From positions 22,530 to 69,694 of the forward strand of contig JARGPD010000004.1 of the NCBI GenBank assembly GCA_029212845.1: 47,165 nt of DNA, given 5' to 3'. The stretch is from Planctomycetota bacterium. Its GTDB lineage: Bacteria; Planctomycetota; UBA1135; GCA-002686595. The notes beneath the pieces are model-generated. The model was not told the origin of the DNA, did no database searches, and was given only the letters and a program-made list of their open reading frames with translations. Made by a program: the position numbers and the translations under genes. Below are positions 1 through 8,995 of this stretch, in pieces; position 1 is the first letter of the stretch; each line of letters starts with the position of its first letter.

Positions 1-80
1 CCCGGGGGGGGGGGGGGCGCGGCCGTGCCGGCCCCCCCCTCCTGCGCTAGCCCGGGTGGGCCGAGTCCGTGCCTTTGGAC
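1..80. other. Window edge downstream of nuoN, with a 14-G homopolymer
   Basis: Non-coding sequence after the nuoN stop. It opens with three C and then a run of fourteen G (positions 4-17), followed by further short C and G runs. A GGCC-GGCAC-GGCC stem can form on the minus strand and might serve as the end of the nuo transcript, but there is no T-tract. The G run at the very edge may be a sequencing or assembly artefact. Confidence 0.4.
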
Positions 81-1559
81 CTAGCCGAGCAGGTCCAAGA
101 ACCAGCCGGGCATCAGGCCCAGGACCAGCACGCCGAGGGCGCAGACCGCGGTGGCGATGCCGGCCGGCAGGGTCACCGGGGCGACGCGTCCGGTGTCGGC
201 CTCGTCGAGCGGCTCCATCCACAGGTTCACGATCACGCGCAGGTAGTAGCCGAGCGCCACGACGCTCATCAGAGCGCCGAGGATCGCGACACCGTACATG
301 CCCTCTTGGACCAGCACGGTGAAGACGAACCACTTGCCGAAGAAGCCACCGGTCGCGGGGATGCCGCCGAGGGACAGCATGAACAGGGTCATGGCGGCGG
401 CGACCGCGGGGCGGCGCCGGGCCAGGCCGCGGATGCCGCGCATCGTGGTCAGGTCCTCGCCGTCACGCTCGAGCATGGCCAACAGGCCGAAGGAGCCCGT
501 GGACGTGAAGAGGTAGGCGGCCAGGTAGAAGAGCGCGGCGTGCAGGGCCTGCTCGCCGATCGCGTCGTCGCGTCCGGAGGCCAGGTAGCCAGCGATGACC
601 AAGAGGATCGTGCCGGCGTGGGCCACGCCCGAGTAGGCCAGCATGCGCTTGATGTTGGTCTGCACCAGGGCGCCGAGGTTGCCGGCGGCCATGGTCAGGA
701 GCGCGATCGCAGCGATCAGGCCCGTGGCCTCGGTCGGCAGCAGGAAGCTGATCGGGATCAGGAAGCCGAAGGCGGCCGCCTTGGTGCCCGTGGCCATCAG
801 GGTCGTGACCGGGGTCGGGCTGCCCTCGTAGACGTCCGGCACCCACATGTGGAACGGGAAGACCGAGATCTTGAAGAAGATGCCCGCGACGAGCAGGCCA
901 GCGCCGGCCAGGAAGACCGGGGTGGTGGTGATGGTGTCCCCCATCATCATCTTCAGCTCCATCACCGAGATGGTGCCGGTCGCCAGGTAGAGCAGCGACG
1001 CGCCGAACAGGTACGTCGCGGCGGCGAAGGCGCCCAGCAGGAAGTACTTGAGGCCGGCCTCGACCGAGTCGTGGCGCTCGCGGCGGAAGGCGGCGCGCGC
1101 GTACAGCGGCAGGGAGAGGAGCTCGAGGCCCACGAAGAACATGAGCAGGTCCTGGGAGCAGACCATCAGGGTCATGCCGGCCGGGGCCGACAGGAACAGC
1201 ATGTCGTGCTCGGCCAGGAAGGGCCGCGCCTTCTCGCCGTAGTAGCCGATCGAGTAGACCCAGGCGAGCAGCGCGCCGGCGGCGAACAGCATGCCCCAGA
1301 TCGCGGTCTCTGGGGTCGACGCGTAGATGCCGTCGAGCACGGGCCCCGCGGGATCGCTGAGCTGCGTGAAGTTGGCGAAGAGCGCTCCGACGAGGGTCGC
1401 GAGGACCACGATCGGACGGCTCGCACGGGCGCCCGGAACGATCTCGATCAGCAGCATCAAGAGCGCGCCGACCGACAGGATCACCGCCGGCAGGACCGCC
1501 GGCAGCGCCGCCGTGGAGAAGGCGGCGTCGAAGGCGTCTTGGGTTGATTGGAAGGTCAT
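81..1559 (-). CDS. nuoN: NADH-quinone oxidoreductase subunit N
   Basis: Antiporter-like membrane subunit of complex I, one of the three large proton-channel subunits with NuoL and NuoM. The 492-residue product is hydrophobic throughout and ends shortly after a last helix at PGWFLDLLG. It carries the family signature HMWVPDVYEGSPTP (centre of the protein) followed by a lysine-containing helix (TGTKAAAFGFL), the expected channel lysine region. Length matches the family (about 485). The ATG overlaps the nuoM stop codon as ATGA, implying translational coupling; it is the last gene of the nuo operon. Membrane location and role follow from the family; identification is secure. Confidence 0.96.
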   Translation of the reverse strand: MTFQSTQDAFDAAFSTAALPAVLPAVILSVGALLMLLIEIVPGARASRPIVVLATLVGALFANFTQLSDPAGPVLDGIYASTPETAIWGMLFAAGALLAWVYSIGYYGEKARPFLAEHDMLFLSAPAGMTLMVCSQDLLMFFVGLELLSLPLYARAAFRRERHDSVEAGLKYFLLGAFAAATYLFGASLLYLATGTISVMELKMMMGDTITTTPVFLAGAGLLVAGIFFKISVFPFHMWVPDVYEGSPTPVTTLMATGTKAAAFGFLIPISFLLPTEATGLIAAIALLTMAAGNLGALVQTNIKRMLAYSGVAHAGTILLVIAGYLASGRDDAIGEQALHAALFYLAAYLFTSTGSFGLLAMLERDGEDLTTMRGIRGLARRRPAVAAAMTLFMLSLGGIPATGGFFGKWFVFTVLVQEGMYGVAILGALMSVVALGYYLRVIVNLWMEPLDEADTGRVAPVTLPAGIATAVCALGVLVLGLMPGWFLDLLG

Positions 1560-3142
1560 TGGGCGGCCTCCACGAGGGCCACGGCCGGTTCAGGGGTCGA
1601 GTCGTCGAGGAAAAGGGCCGTCTCGTCCAGCTGGAGTTGCGTCTCGGCGGCCTCGATGCGCACGACGAGGGCATCGATCGAGCCGTCGAGCTCGCTGAGG
1701 AAGTCGTTGGGCTTGAAGCCGATCCAGACGCAGAGCAGGACCAAGGGGACCATCAGGCCGACCTCGCGCAGGTTCAGGTCCTGCAGCTCTTCGTTCTCCT
1801 TGCGGGTCAGGGGCCCGAAGAGCAGGCGGCGGGTCGCCGACAGCAGGTAGATCGCGCCGAAGATCACGCCGGTCACGCCGATCGTGCCCCACAGCGGGCT
1901 GGCCTCGAAGGAGCCCAAGAGGATCATGAACTCGCCGACGAAGCCGTTGAGCCCGGGCAGGCCCACGCTGGAGAGCATCGAGACGATGAAGAAGAAGGCG
2001 AAGATCGGCATCGAGAGGGCCACGCCGCCGAAGTCGGCGATCGCGCGCGTATGGCGTCGCTCGTAGATCATCCCGATCAACAGGAACAGCAGGCCGGTCG
2101 AGAGGCCGTGGTTGACCATCTGCAGGACCGAGCCGCGCAGGCCGGTCTCGGTCAGGGCGAACATGCCCATCACGACGAAGCCGAGGTGGCTGACCGACGA
2201 GCAGGCGACCAGGCGCTTGATGTCGGTCTGGGCCATGGCGAGCAGGGCGCCGTAGACGATGCCGATCGCACCGAGGGCCATGAACAGCTCGCGGTTCTGG
2301 AGCGCCATCATCGGGAAGAACCCGATCGCGAAGCGCAAGAGGCCGTAGGTGCCCATCTTCAAGAGCACGCCGGCCAGCAGCACCGAGCCCGAGGTCGGGG
2401 CTTCGGTGTGGGCGTCGGCGAGCCACGTGTGGAACGGGATCACGGGGACCTTGATCGCGAACGCCAGGGCGAAGGCGAAGAACATCCAGGACTGGTTCTC
2501 GAGCGACACGATGTCCGTGTTGCTCGCCATCTCCATCAGGCGGCCGATGTCGGTCGAGCCGGTCATGTGGACCAGCGCGATGATCGCGACCAGCATCACC
2601 AGGGAGCCGGCGACCGTGTAGAGGAAGAACTTGACCGTCGCGTACAGGCGGTTGGCGCCACCCCAGATGCCGACCAGGAAGTAGAGCGGAACGAGGCTCA
2701 CCTCCCAGAAGACGTAGAAGAGCACCAGGTCCATCGACAGGAACACGCCGAGCATGCCGGTCTCCATGACCAGCATCCAGACGAAGAACTCCTTCACCCG
2801 GGTGTGGATGTGCCCGTAGGTCGAGAGGATGACGATCGGCATCATCACCGCGGTCAGGCCGACCATCAGCACGCTGAGGCCGTCCATCCCGAGGCGGAAG
2901 TGCACGGGCACCCCCTCGCCCCCGCCGATGTACGGCAGGGTGAACCAGGCGGCCTCGACGGTGCCCTGTAGGGCGGCCGAGGCTCCGTCGAAGGCGAGGT
3001 AGGTCGCGATGCCCAGCACGGCGACGACCAGGGTCGTGGCCAGGGCCACGAGGCGGATGGCCTTCTCTTTCGCGGCCGGCATGGCCAGCACGATCAGAGC
3101 GCCGACGAGCGGCAGGAAGGTCAGTGCGGTCAGGGAGTCCAT
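1556..3142 (-). CDS. nuoM: NADH-quinone oxidoreductase subunit M
   Basis: Large antiporter-like membrane subunit of complex I. The 528-residue product has many hydrophobic helices and the diagnostic stretches PFHTWLADAHTEAPTSGSV and GVLLKMGTYGLLRF, which hold the conserved His and channel Lys of the NuoM family. An N-terminal helix (LTALTFLPLVGALIVLAMP) precedes the GMDGLSVLMVGLTAV segment. The C-terminal tail after the last helix (from about residue 485) is long, hydrophilic and acidic and has no equivalent I recognise. The start lies 1 nt after the nuoL stop and the stop overlaps the nuoN start (ATGA), so it sits in the middle of a coupled nuoL-M-N set. Confidence 0.96.
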   Translation of the reverse strand: MDSLTALTFLPLVGALIVLAMPAAKEKAIRLVALATTLVVAVLGIATYLAFDGASAALQGTVEAAWFTLPYIGGGEGVPVHFRLGMDGLSVLMVGLTAVMMPIVILSTYGHIHTRVKEFFVWMLVMETGMLGVFLSMDLVLFYVFWEVSLVPLYFLVGIWGGANRLYATVKFFLYTVAGSLVMLVAIIALVHMTGSTDIGRLMEMASNTDIVSLENQSWMFFAFALAFAIKVPVIPFHTWLADAHTEAPTSGSVLLAGVLLKMGTYGLLRFAIGFFPMMALQNRELFMALGAIGIVYGALLAMAQTDIKRLVACSSVSHLGFVVMGMFALTETGLRGSVLQMVNHGLSTGLLFLLIGMIYERRHTRAIADFGGVALSMPIFAFFFIVSMLSSVGLPGLNGFVGEFMILLGSFEASPLWGTIGVTGVIFGAIYLLSATRRLLFGPLTRKENEELQDLNLREVGLMVPLVLLCVWIGFKPNDFLSELDGSIDALVVRIEAAETQLQLDETALFLDDSTPEPAVALVEAAQ

Positions 3143-3143
3143 G

Positions 3144-5141
3144 TCAGATCCAGATCAGGAGCAGGGACAGGGCGGCCGCACCGAAGCCCATCCAGACGGC
3201 GTAGCTCTTTACGCTGCCGGTGGTCATCTTGCGGGTGTCGTCGCCGATCAGGCGGGCGATGGCGCCTGCGCCATTCACCGCACCGTCGACGACGAGCTTG
3301 TCGATGAGGGCCGAGATGGCCTGGGCGATCAGCCGCACGGGGATCAGGATGATCGCCTCGTACAGGCCGTCGAGGCGCCAAGCGGCGCCGAGGAAGCCGG
3401 TCAGGCCGGGCATGCGGCGCGCGTCTTCCGTGTCGGGCGCCGGGCCGGCGTCCTTGTAGCGACGGAAGCCGAGGTGGCTGAAGACCAGGGCGACCAGGGC
3501 CCCGAGGCCTAGGAGTCCCCACTCGACCGCGTGGCTCGCGTGCTCGTGCACGTGGTTCGTCGCGACGAAGACGGCATCGGCCTTCTCGGTCACGGGCTGC
3601 AGCCAGGTGTGCAGGATCGGGTGCTTCGAGATCACGGCGGGCAGGTTCAAGAGCCCGCCGAAGACCGAGGCCACCGCCAGGATCGCGAGCGGCACCCACA
3701 TGGTCGCCGGCGACTCGTGCGGGTGCACGTGGTCGACGTCGAAGCGCTCCTTGCCGAAGAAGGTCAGCGCCACCATGCGCCAGGTGTAGAAGGCGGTCAG
3801 CATGGCCGAGACCAAGCCGACGGCCCACAGTCCGTAGTAGGCGCCGTGCATGCCGAAGGCGTTGAACAGGATCTCGTCCTTCGAGAAGAAGCCGCTCATC
3901 AGGGGCAGCCCCGAGAGCGCCGCAGCGCCCGCCAGGAAGGTCAGGAACGTCTTGGGCATGTGCTTCTTCAGGCCGCCCATCTTGGTCATGTCCTGCTCGT
4001 GGTGCATCCCGTGGATGACCGAGCCGGAGCCGAGGAACAGGAGGCCCTTGAAGAAGGCGTGGGTCACCAGGTGGAAGACCGCCGCCGCCCAGGCGCCGGT
4101 CGCCAGGCCCAGGAACATGTAGCCGAGCTGGCTGACCGTCGAGTAGGCCAGGACCTTCTTGATGTCGGTCTGGCGCAGGGCGCTGGTCGCACCGATGAAG
4201 GCCGTCAGCGCGCCGACGATGCCGATCACGAGCATCACGGTCGGGGCCGCCGCGAAGAGCGGGTTGAGGCGCACGACCAGGTAGACCCCGGCGGTCACCA
4301 TGGTGGCCGCGTGGATCAGGGCCGAGACCGGCGTCGGGCCGGCCATGGCGTCGGGCAGCCAGACCAGCAGCGGGAACTGGGCAGACTTGCCACAGGCGCC
4401 GCCGAACAAGAGCAGGGCCGCGAGGCCCATGGTGCCCAGCTTCTCGGGGTCGTCGATCAGCGTGATCACGCTGGCGGCGATGTCCGAGGCGTCCAGGGTA
4501 CCGAACAGGCGCACCAGCAGGAAGGCGCCGATCAGGAAGCAGGCGTCTCCGATGCGGTTGACGACGAAGGCCTTCTGCCCGGCCTCGGCCGGCCAGCCCT
4601 TGTCGTACCAGAAGCCGATCAGGAGGTAGGAGCAGAGCCCCACGCCCTCCCAGCCGACGAAGAGACCGACCAAGTTGCTCGAGAGCACCAGGATCAGCAT
4701 CATCGCGACGAACAGGTTCAGGTACGCGAAGAACTTCGCGAAGCCCGGGTCGCCCTTGATGTAGCCGGAGCTGTAGATGTGGATCAGGAGGCCGACGCCG
4801 GTGATCACCAGGATCATCACGGCCGACAGCGGGTCCACCACCATCGACAGGTCGATCGCGAAGGGGCCGAGGTCGATCCAGTGCCACACCGAGCTCTCGA
4901 TGCCCGCCGCGCGGGCGGCGACGTCGAGGCCCTTGAGGCTGGACCAAGCCATCACCGCAACGATGAAGGAGCCGACCATGGCCAGCACGGCCACGGGGGC
5001 GGCGAGGGCGCCGATGCCCGGCGCGCTCGCGTCCATCGACGGGTCGGCCTTGCGCTGGCGCAGGGTCAGGGCGTGGAGGATGCCGCACACGATGCTGCCG
5101 AGGAACGGCAGGGCGGGCATGAGCCAGAGACTGTTGTCCAT
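3144..5141 (-). CDS. nuoL: NADH-quinone oxidoreductase subunit L
   Basis: Largest membrane subunit of complex I, with a proton channel and a lateral helix in the family. The 665-residue product carries VGLCSYLLIGFWYD, PVSALIHAATMVTAGVYL and the internal repeat DIKKVLAYSTVSQLGYM, all hallmarks of NuoL. It is somewhat longer than the usual 610-650; the extra length appears as a hydrophilic, His-rich segment around residues 470-540 (FDVDHVHPHES, VHEHASHAVEWG). The ATG at 5141 directly follows a run of eight C on the coding strand, with AAGGA about 13 nt upstream as a possible ribosome site. A 22-nt gap separates it from nuoK, the largest gap within the operon. Confidence 0.96.
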   Translation of the reverse strand: MDNSLWLMPALPFLGSIVCGILHALTLRQRKADPSMDASAPGIGALAAPVAVLAMVGSFIVAVMAWSSLKGLDVAARAAGIESSVWHWIDLGPFAIDLSMVVDPLSAVMILVITGVGLLIHIYSSGYIKGDPGFAKFFAYLNLFVAMMLILVLSSNLVGLFVGWEGVGLCSYLLIGFWYDKGWPAEAGQKAFVVNRIGDACFLIGAFLLVRLFGTLDASDIAASVITLIDDPEKLGTMGLAALLLFGGACGKSAQFPLLVWLPDAMAGPTPVSALIHAATMVTAGVYLVVRLNPLFAAAPTVMLVIGIVGALTAFIGATSALRQTDIKKVLAYSTVSQLGYMFLGLATGAWAAAVFHLVTHAFFKGLLFLGSGSVIHGMHHEQDMTKMGGLKKHMPKTFLTFLAGAAALSGLPLMSGFFSKDEILFNAFGMHGAYYGLWAVGLVSAMLTAFYTWRMVALTFFGKERFDVDHVHPHESPATMWVPLAILAVASVFGGLLNLPAVISKHPILHTWLQPVTEKADAVFVATNHVHEHASHAVEWGLLGLGALVALVFSHLGFRRYKDAGPAPDTEDARRMPGLTGFLGAAWRLDGLYEAIILIPVRLIAQAISALIDKLVVDGAVNGAGAIARLIGDDTRKMTTGSVKSYAVWMGFGAAALSLLLIWI

Positions 5142-5163
5142 TGGGGGGGGTGGTCCTTGGCGG

Positions 5164-5484
5164 TCAGCCTTTCAGCTCGGTTGCGGCTTCGAGGTCGACC
5201 GTCCGCTTCTGGCGATAGAAGGCGATCACGAGCGCGAGCCCGACCGCGGCCTCGCAGGCCGCCACCAGGATCACGAAGAGCGAGAACACGGGGCCCTCCA
5301 TGCTGAGCGCGTCAGACGTGGAGTGAGCCCGGCTGCCCGCCAGGAAGGTCAGGTTGGCCGCGTTGAGCATCAGCTCGACCGAGGCCAGCACAACGATCAC
5401 GTTGCGCCGCAGGAGGAAGCCCAGGGCGCCGAGCGAGAACAGGAGGCTCGCCAGGATCAGGATGTGTTCCGTGGGGATGCTCAT
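5164..5484 (-). CDS. nuoK: NADH-quinone oxidoreductase subunit K
   Basis: Small membrane subunit of complex I, 106 residues with three hydrophobic helices, as the family predicts (about 100). The second helix contains VVLASVELMLNAANLTFL, with the conserved membrane glutamate of NuoK. The opening IPTEHILILASLLFSLGALG and the following FLLRRN are also typical. The C-terminus (residues 88-106) is a short charged tail. The ATG overlaps the nuoJ stop as ATGA, so the pair is probably translationally coupled. Confidence 0.95.
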   Translation of the reverse strand: MSIPTEHILILASLLFSLGALGFLLRRNVIVVLASVELMLNAANLTFLAGSRAHSTSDALSMEGPVFSLFVILVAACEAAVGLALVIAFYRQKRTVDLEAATELKG

Positions 5485-6041
5485 GCCGCACCTCCGCCTT
5501 GTCCGAGGTCCTCTTCGCCGCGCTCGCGCTTGGCGAGCAGCATCACGCCGACCATGGTGGCGAGCAGCAGCACCGACGCCGCCTCGAAGGGCAGCATGTA
5601 CTTGCTGAAGAGCACCTCGGCCACGCTGTAGATCGGGTCGAGGCCGCCCTCATGGCTGCCGTCGAGCCCGCCTTCGAAGGCCTCGAACGTCGCGCCGCCG
5701 GCCGCCAGCATGCCCAGGGCCGCCAGGCCGAGGAAGCTCGCCAAGGAGCCCAGCACGCGGCCGTTGAACAGCCCCATGAGCCAGGACTGGGCCGGCTCCT
5801 TGTCGGTCAGGTTCAAGAGCATCACGACGAACAGGAACAGGACCATGATCGCGCCGGCGTAGACCAGCACCTGGGCGGTCGCCAGGAACTGGAACCCCAT
5901 CAGCAGGTAGACCACGGCCAGGGCCAGGAACGAACCGAGGAGGTTCAGGACGCTCTGCATGGGCGACCGCGAGACGACCACGCCGAGGGCGCAGGCGACA
6001 GACACGGCGGCCATGGCGTAGAAGAGGAGGGTCGTTACCAC
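5481..6041 (-). CDS. nuoJ: NADH-quinone oxidoreductase subunit J
   Basis: Membrane subunit of complex I. The 186-residue product has about five hydrophobic helices and the family pattern SRSPMQSVLNLLGSFLALAVVYLLMGFQFL followed by AQVLVYAGAIMVLFLFVVMLL (the first given here in part only). The YAGAIMVLF stretch is the most conserved part of NuoJ. A non-conserved extracytoplasmic loop (FEAFEGGLDGSHEGG) lies before the last helix. The start overlaps the end of nuoI by 7 nt and the stop overlaps the nuoK start by 4 nt. Confidence 0.94.
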   Translation of the reverse strand: MVTTLLFYAMAAVSVACALGVVVSRSPMQSVLNLLGSFLALAVVYLLMGFQFLATAQVLVYAGAIMVLFLFVVMLLNLTDKEPAQSWLMGLFNGRVLGSLASFLGLAALGMLAAGGATFEAFEGGLDGSHEGGLDPIYSVAEVLFSKYMLPFEAASVLLLATMVGVMLLAKRERGEEDLGQGGGAA

Positions 6042-6535
6042 CTTTCGTTCACCTTGTAGACGTAGTCGAGGCGAGGGCGAAGCTGGGACACCGGGCGCTT
6101 GAGCCGCTCGACGTCGTAGATCAGGGCCTCACGGGAGAAGTCGGCGAGCTCGAGCTCGTCGCTCATCAGGATCGCGTCCTTGGGGCAGGCTTCCTCACAG
6201 AAGCCGCACAGGATGCAGCGCAGCATGTCGATGTCGAACCGCTCGGGCTCGCGCTCGATGAAGCGGTCCGTCTCCTGGCCGTCGATCGTGATCGCGTAGG
6301 CCGGGCAGGCGGCCTCGCAGAGACCGCAGGACACGCAGCGGATGGTGCCGTCGTCGTTGACAGCCAGGCGCGGCTGACCGCGGGTGACCTCATTGACGGG
6401 CAGCGGCTCTTCCGGGTACTGGCGCGTGACGCGCTTCTTGAACATCTGCCGGAAGGTCATCGAGAGCCCGCGGAAGATGGCGGGCAGGTAGAGCTTCTCG
6501 CCGATCGAGAGCTCCTTGCGTTTGACGATGGCCAT
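6035..6535 (-). CDS. nuoI: NADH-quinone oxidoreductase subunit I (two [4Fe-4S] clusters)
   Basis: Peripheral-arm subunit that carries clusters N6a and N6b of complex I and passes electrons to NuoB. Two complete ferredoxin motifs are visible: CVSCGLCEAACPAY and CILCGFCEEACPKD, each CxxCxxCxxxCP. An N-terminal amphipathic stretch (FRGLSMTFRQMFKKRVTRQYP) is the usual membrane-contacting helix. Length 166 is normal. The start follows the nuoH stop after a single base and the end overlaps nuoJ by 7 nt. Confidence 0.97.
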   Translation of the reverse strand: MAIVKRKELSIGEKLYLPAIFRGLSMTFRQMFKKRVTRQYPEEPLPVNEVTRGQPRLAVNDDGTIRCVSCGLCEAACPAYAITIDGQETDRFIEREPERFDIDMLRCILCGFCEEACPKDAILMSDELELADFSREALIYDVERLKRPVSQLRPRLDYVYKVNERW

Positions 6536-6536
6536 A

Positions 6537-7556
6537 TCAGTACACCCCAGCGGCGACGAGGGCGCCGGTGACGAACAGGTTCAGCAGGGCGAGCGGGAGG
6601 AAGGTCTTCCACCCCAAGCCCATCAGCTGGTCGAAGCGGAAGCGCGGGAGAGTCCAGCGCACCCAGATGAAGAGGAACAGGAAGAAGCAGATCTTCGCGA
6701 GGAACATGCCGGCCTGCACGAACCACGGCGCGTCGGCCCAGAAGGGCACGTGGAAGCCACCGAGGAAGAAGGTGCAGGTCATGGCGCACATCACGATGAT
6801 CGCGCAGTACTCGCCGAGGAAGAACAAGGCGAAGCGCATCGAGCTGTACTCGGTGTGGAAGCCGGCGACCAGCTCGGGCTCGCACTCGGCGAAGTCGAAC
6901 GGGTGGCGGTTCGTCTCGGCGAAGGTCGCGATCAGGAACAGCAGGAAGGCCAGGGGCTGCTTCCAGATGTACCAGTTGAAGATGCTGCCCTGCTGGTCGT
7001 TGGCGATGTCGACCAGGTTGGCCGAGCCCGCCATCAGCAGGATCGCGGCCACCGACAGCAGCAGCGCCAGCTCATAGCTGATCATCTGGGCCGAGGCACG
7101 CAGGGCACCGAGCAGGCTGAACTTGCTGTTGCTGGCCCAGCCGCCGAGGATCACGCCGTAGATCGACAGGCCGCTGAAGGCCAGGATGAACAGCACGGAC
7201 AGGTCGAGGTTGGCGATCGCGAGCGGCCCCGTGTCCTGGTAGAGCGGGCTGACGGCCGCGAAGGGCAGCACCGCGATGCCCATCATCGCGGGCATCGCCA
7301 CCATCGCCGGCGCCAGGTAGAACATCACCTGGTTGGCGCCGTCGGGAACGAGCTCTTCCTTGTAGATGAACTTCACGCCGTCGGCCAGGGGCTGCAGGAT
7401 GCCCCAAGGACCGACCCGGTTCGGGCCGTGGCGGAACTGGATCCAAGCCGAGACCTTGCGCTCGGCGAGGGTCGTGAGCGCCGCCAAGGTGATCACGCCG
7501 CCAAAGATGCAGGTGATCTTGGCGAGGATCACCAGGACTGAGATGAGCATGTCCAT
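6537..7556 (-). CDS. nuoH: NADH-quinone oxidoreductase subunit H
   Basis: Membrane subunit that forms the quinone entry site together with NuoB and NuoD. The 339-residue product contains the signature ERKVSAWIQFRHGPNRVGP near the N-terminus and a conserved acidic loop, ETNRHPFDFAECEPELVAG. About eight hydrophobic helices follow. The start is placed at the ATG at 7556 (MDMLISV) because it gives the family N-terminus and shares one base with the nuoG stop (TGATG); an in-frame extension further upstream lies inside nuoG and looks like shadow sequence. Confidence 0.96.
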   Translation of the reverse strand: MDMLISVLVILAKITCIFGGVITLAALTTLAERKVSAWIQFRHGPNRVGPWGILQPLADGVKFIYKEELVPDGANQVMFYLAPAMVAMPAMMGIAVLPFAAVSPLYQDTGPLAIANLDLSVLFILAFSGLSIYGVILGGWASNSKFSLLGALRASAQMISYELALLLSVAAILLMAGSANLVDIANDQQGSIFNWYIWKQPLAFLLFLIATFAETNRHPFDFAECEPELVAGFHTEYSSMRFALFFLGEYCAIIVMCAMTCTFFLGGFHVPFWADAPWFVQAGMFLAKICFFLFLFIWVRWTLPRFRFDQLMGLGWKTFLPLALLNLFVTGALVAAGVY

Positions 7557-8995
7557 CAGGCTTGGGCCCCCGCGCCGGCGAGCGCCGCATGGAGCGTGTT
7601 GAGCGAGCGGTCGAGGGGCTCGACACCGGCCGGGGCCTTGCGCGCCACGGTCAGGTTGCGCTCGAGGCCATCGACGTTGAGCCAGGTCCCGACCTTCTCG
7701 ATGTGGAACGGGGCGGGCAGGCAGACCTCGACGCCGGCGGCCAGGCACGGCCCCGTGTCGAAGGTCACCAGCTTGGCCGTGCCGAGGTTCTCGTCGGCGA
7801 GGCCCGCCAGCACGCGCTCGCCAGCCAGCACCGCCAGCTCAGCGCCAGCGACCGCGGCGGCCGCGTCGGCGGCCGAGACGGCCTTGAGGCCCAGCTCTTC
7901 GAGCCCGCGGCGGTTCGGCGCCGGGTCCCCGGTGTGCAAGAGGTCGTCCTTGAGCTCGTTCGCCTCGGGTGAGACGAAGACCGCCTTGGTGCCCAGGGCT
8001 CCGGCCAGGGCCGCGAGGGCCGCGGCCTCTTCCTGGCTCAGCCACGCCGACCCCACCACCGCGGCCTTGCCACCGGTGCCGAGCACCTCGGCCGCGCGGG
8101 CCAGGGCATCCTTGGTCGTCGTGACCAGCAGGTTGTCGCCGGAGGCCACCAGCCCGCCGGTCAGGCGCTCGGCGTCGTTGAAATGCTCGAAGGCGAAGCG
8201 ACCGGTGTCGCACATCCACCACTTGTTGACGTCGGCGTCGAACAGGGGCCGGATGCGCTTGACCTCGTTGCGGCGCAGCACCTCGGCGCTGATCGAGCAG
8301 CCACGGCTGCACTCGCCGCAGATCGAGGACTCCTTCTCCAGGTTCCAGACGCGCGCCTGGAAGCGGAACTGCTTGAGCGTCAGGGCCCCGACCGGGCAGA
8401 TGTCGGCCAGGTTGCCCTGGTAGTTGCCGGTCAGCGGCCGCTCGCCGAAGGTCGTGATGTAGGTGTTCGAGGCGAGGCCGGCGTTGGTCAGCTCGGGCTT
8501 CTTGGTGACCTCTTCCTGATAGCGCACGCAGCGCGTGCACAGGATGCAGCGCTCCTGGTCCAGGACGATCACATCGCCCAGGTCCATGCGCTTCTCCAGC
8601 TTGCGGCGCGGCTCCTCGGTCTTGCCCTCGGTCTGGCCCTCCGCGAAGGAGTAGTCCTGCAGGGTGCATTCGCCGGCTTTGTCGCAGATCGGACAGTCGA
8701 GCGGGTGGTTCTTGAGCAGGAACTCGAGGCACTGCCGGCGCGTCTCGTGGGCCTCGGGGGTCTCGGTGTTGACCACCATGCCCTCGGTGATCGGCGTGCG
8801 GCACGAGACGACGACCCGGGGCGGACGACCGCCCTCGGAGACCTCGACCTGGCAGATGCGGCAGGAGCCTTCGGGGGACAGGCCGGGGTGGTAGCAGTAG
8901 CGCGGGACATCGACGCCGTTCTCCTCACAGGCCGCGATCAGCGGCTTGGAGGCATCGACTTCGATCTCGCGACCGTTCAGGGTGATCTTGGTCAC
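7556..8995 (-). CDS. nuoG: NADH-quinone oxidoreductase subunit G, short form
   Basis: Iron-sulfur subunit of the NADH-oxidising module. The 479-residue product begins with GTG overlapping the nuoF stop (GTGA). Visible in order: an N-terminal [2Fe-2S] ferredoxin domain (Cys in PRYCYHP, GSCRICQVE, VVSCRTP), the HPLDCPICDKAGEC His/Cys motif, CILCTRC...ADICPVGAL for [4Fe-4S] clusters, and CGECSRGC followed 28 residues later by a Cys (WWMC), which resembles the N7 cluster motif. After that only about 210 alanine-rich residues remain, whereas many NuoG proteins carry several hundred residues of molybdopterin-oxidoreductase-like domain. The reading frame is intact, so this looks like a natural short form and not a broken gene. 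Confidence 0.94.
   Translation of the reverse strand: MTKITLNGREIEVDASKPLIAACEENGVDVPRYCYHPGLSPEGSCRICQVEVSEGGRPPRVVVSCRTPITEGMVVNTETPEAHETRRQCLEFLLKNHPLDCPICDKAGECTLQDYSFAEGQTEGKTEEPRRKLEKRMDLGDVIVLDQERCILCTRCVRYQEEVTKKPELTNAGLASNTYITTFGERPLTGNYQGNLADICPVGALTLKQFRFQARVWNLEKESSICGECSRGCSISAEVLRRNEVKRIRPLFDADVNKWWMCDTGRFAFEHFNDAERLTGGLVASGDNLLVTTTKDALARAAEVLGTGGKAAVVGSAWLSQEEAAALAALAGALGTKAVFVSPEANELKDDLLHTGDPAPNRRGLEELGLKAVSAADAAAAVAGAELAVLAGERVLAGLADENLGTAKLVTFDTGPCLAAGVEVCLPAPFHIEKVGTWLNVDGLERNLTVARKAPAGVEPLDRSLNTLHAALAGAGAQA

Noticed and set aside
4-17. G14 tract as a phase-variation switch
   Set aside because: It lies at the very edge of the window and after the last nuo gene; it may be an artefact and no gene start is linked to it.
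69-5306. Long plus-strand open frames opposite nuoL, nuoM and nuoN
   Set aside because: They are Gln/Arg/Asp/His-rich shadows typical of the antisense strand of GC-rich membrane-protein genes; no domains, and the minus-strand genes are certain.
7556-8995. Frameshifted or truncated nuoG pseudogene
   Set aside because: The frame is open to a stop that is coupled to nuoH, and the C-terminal part keeps coding-type composition; a natural short form is more likely.
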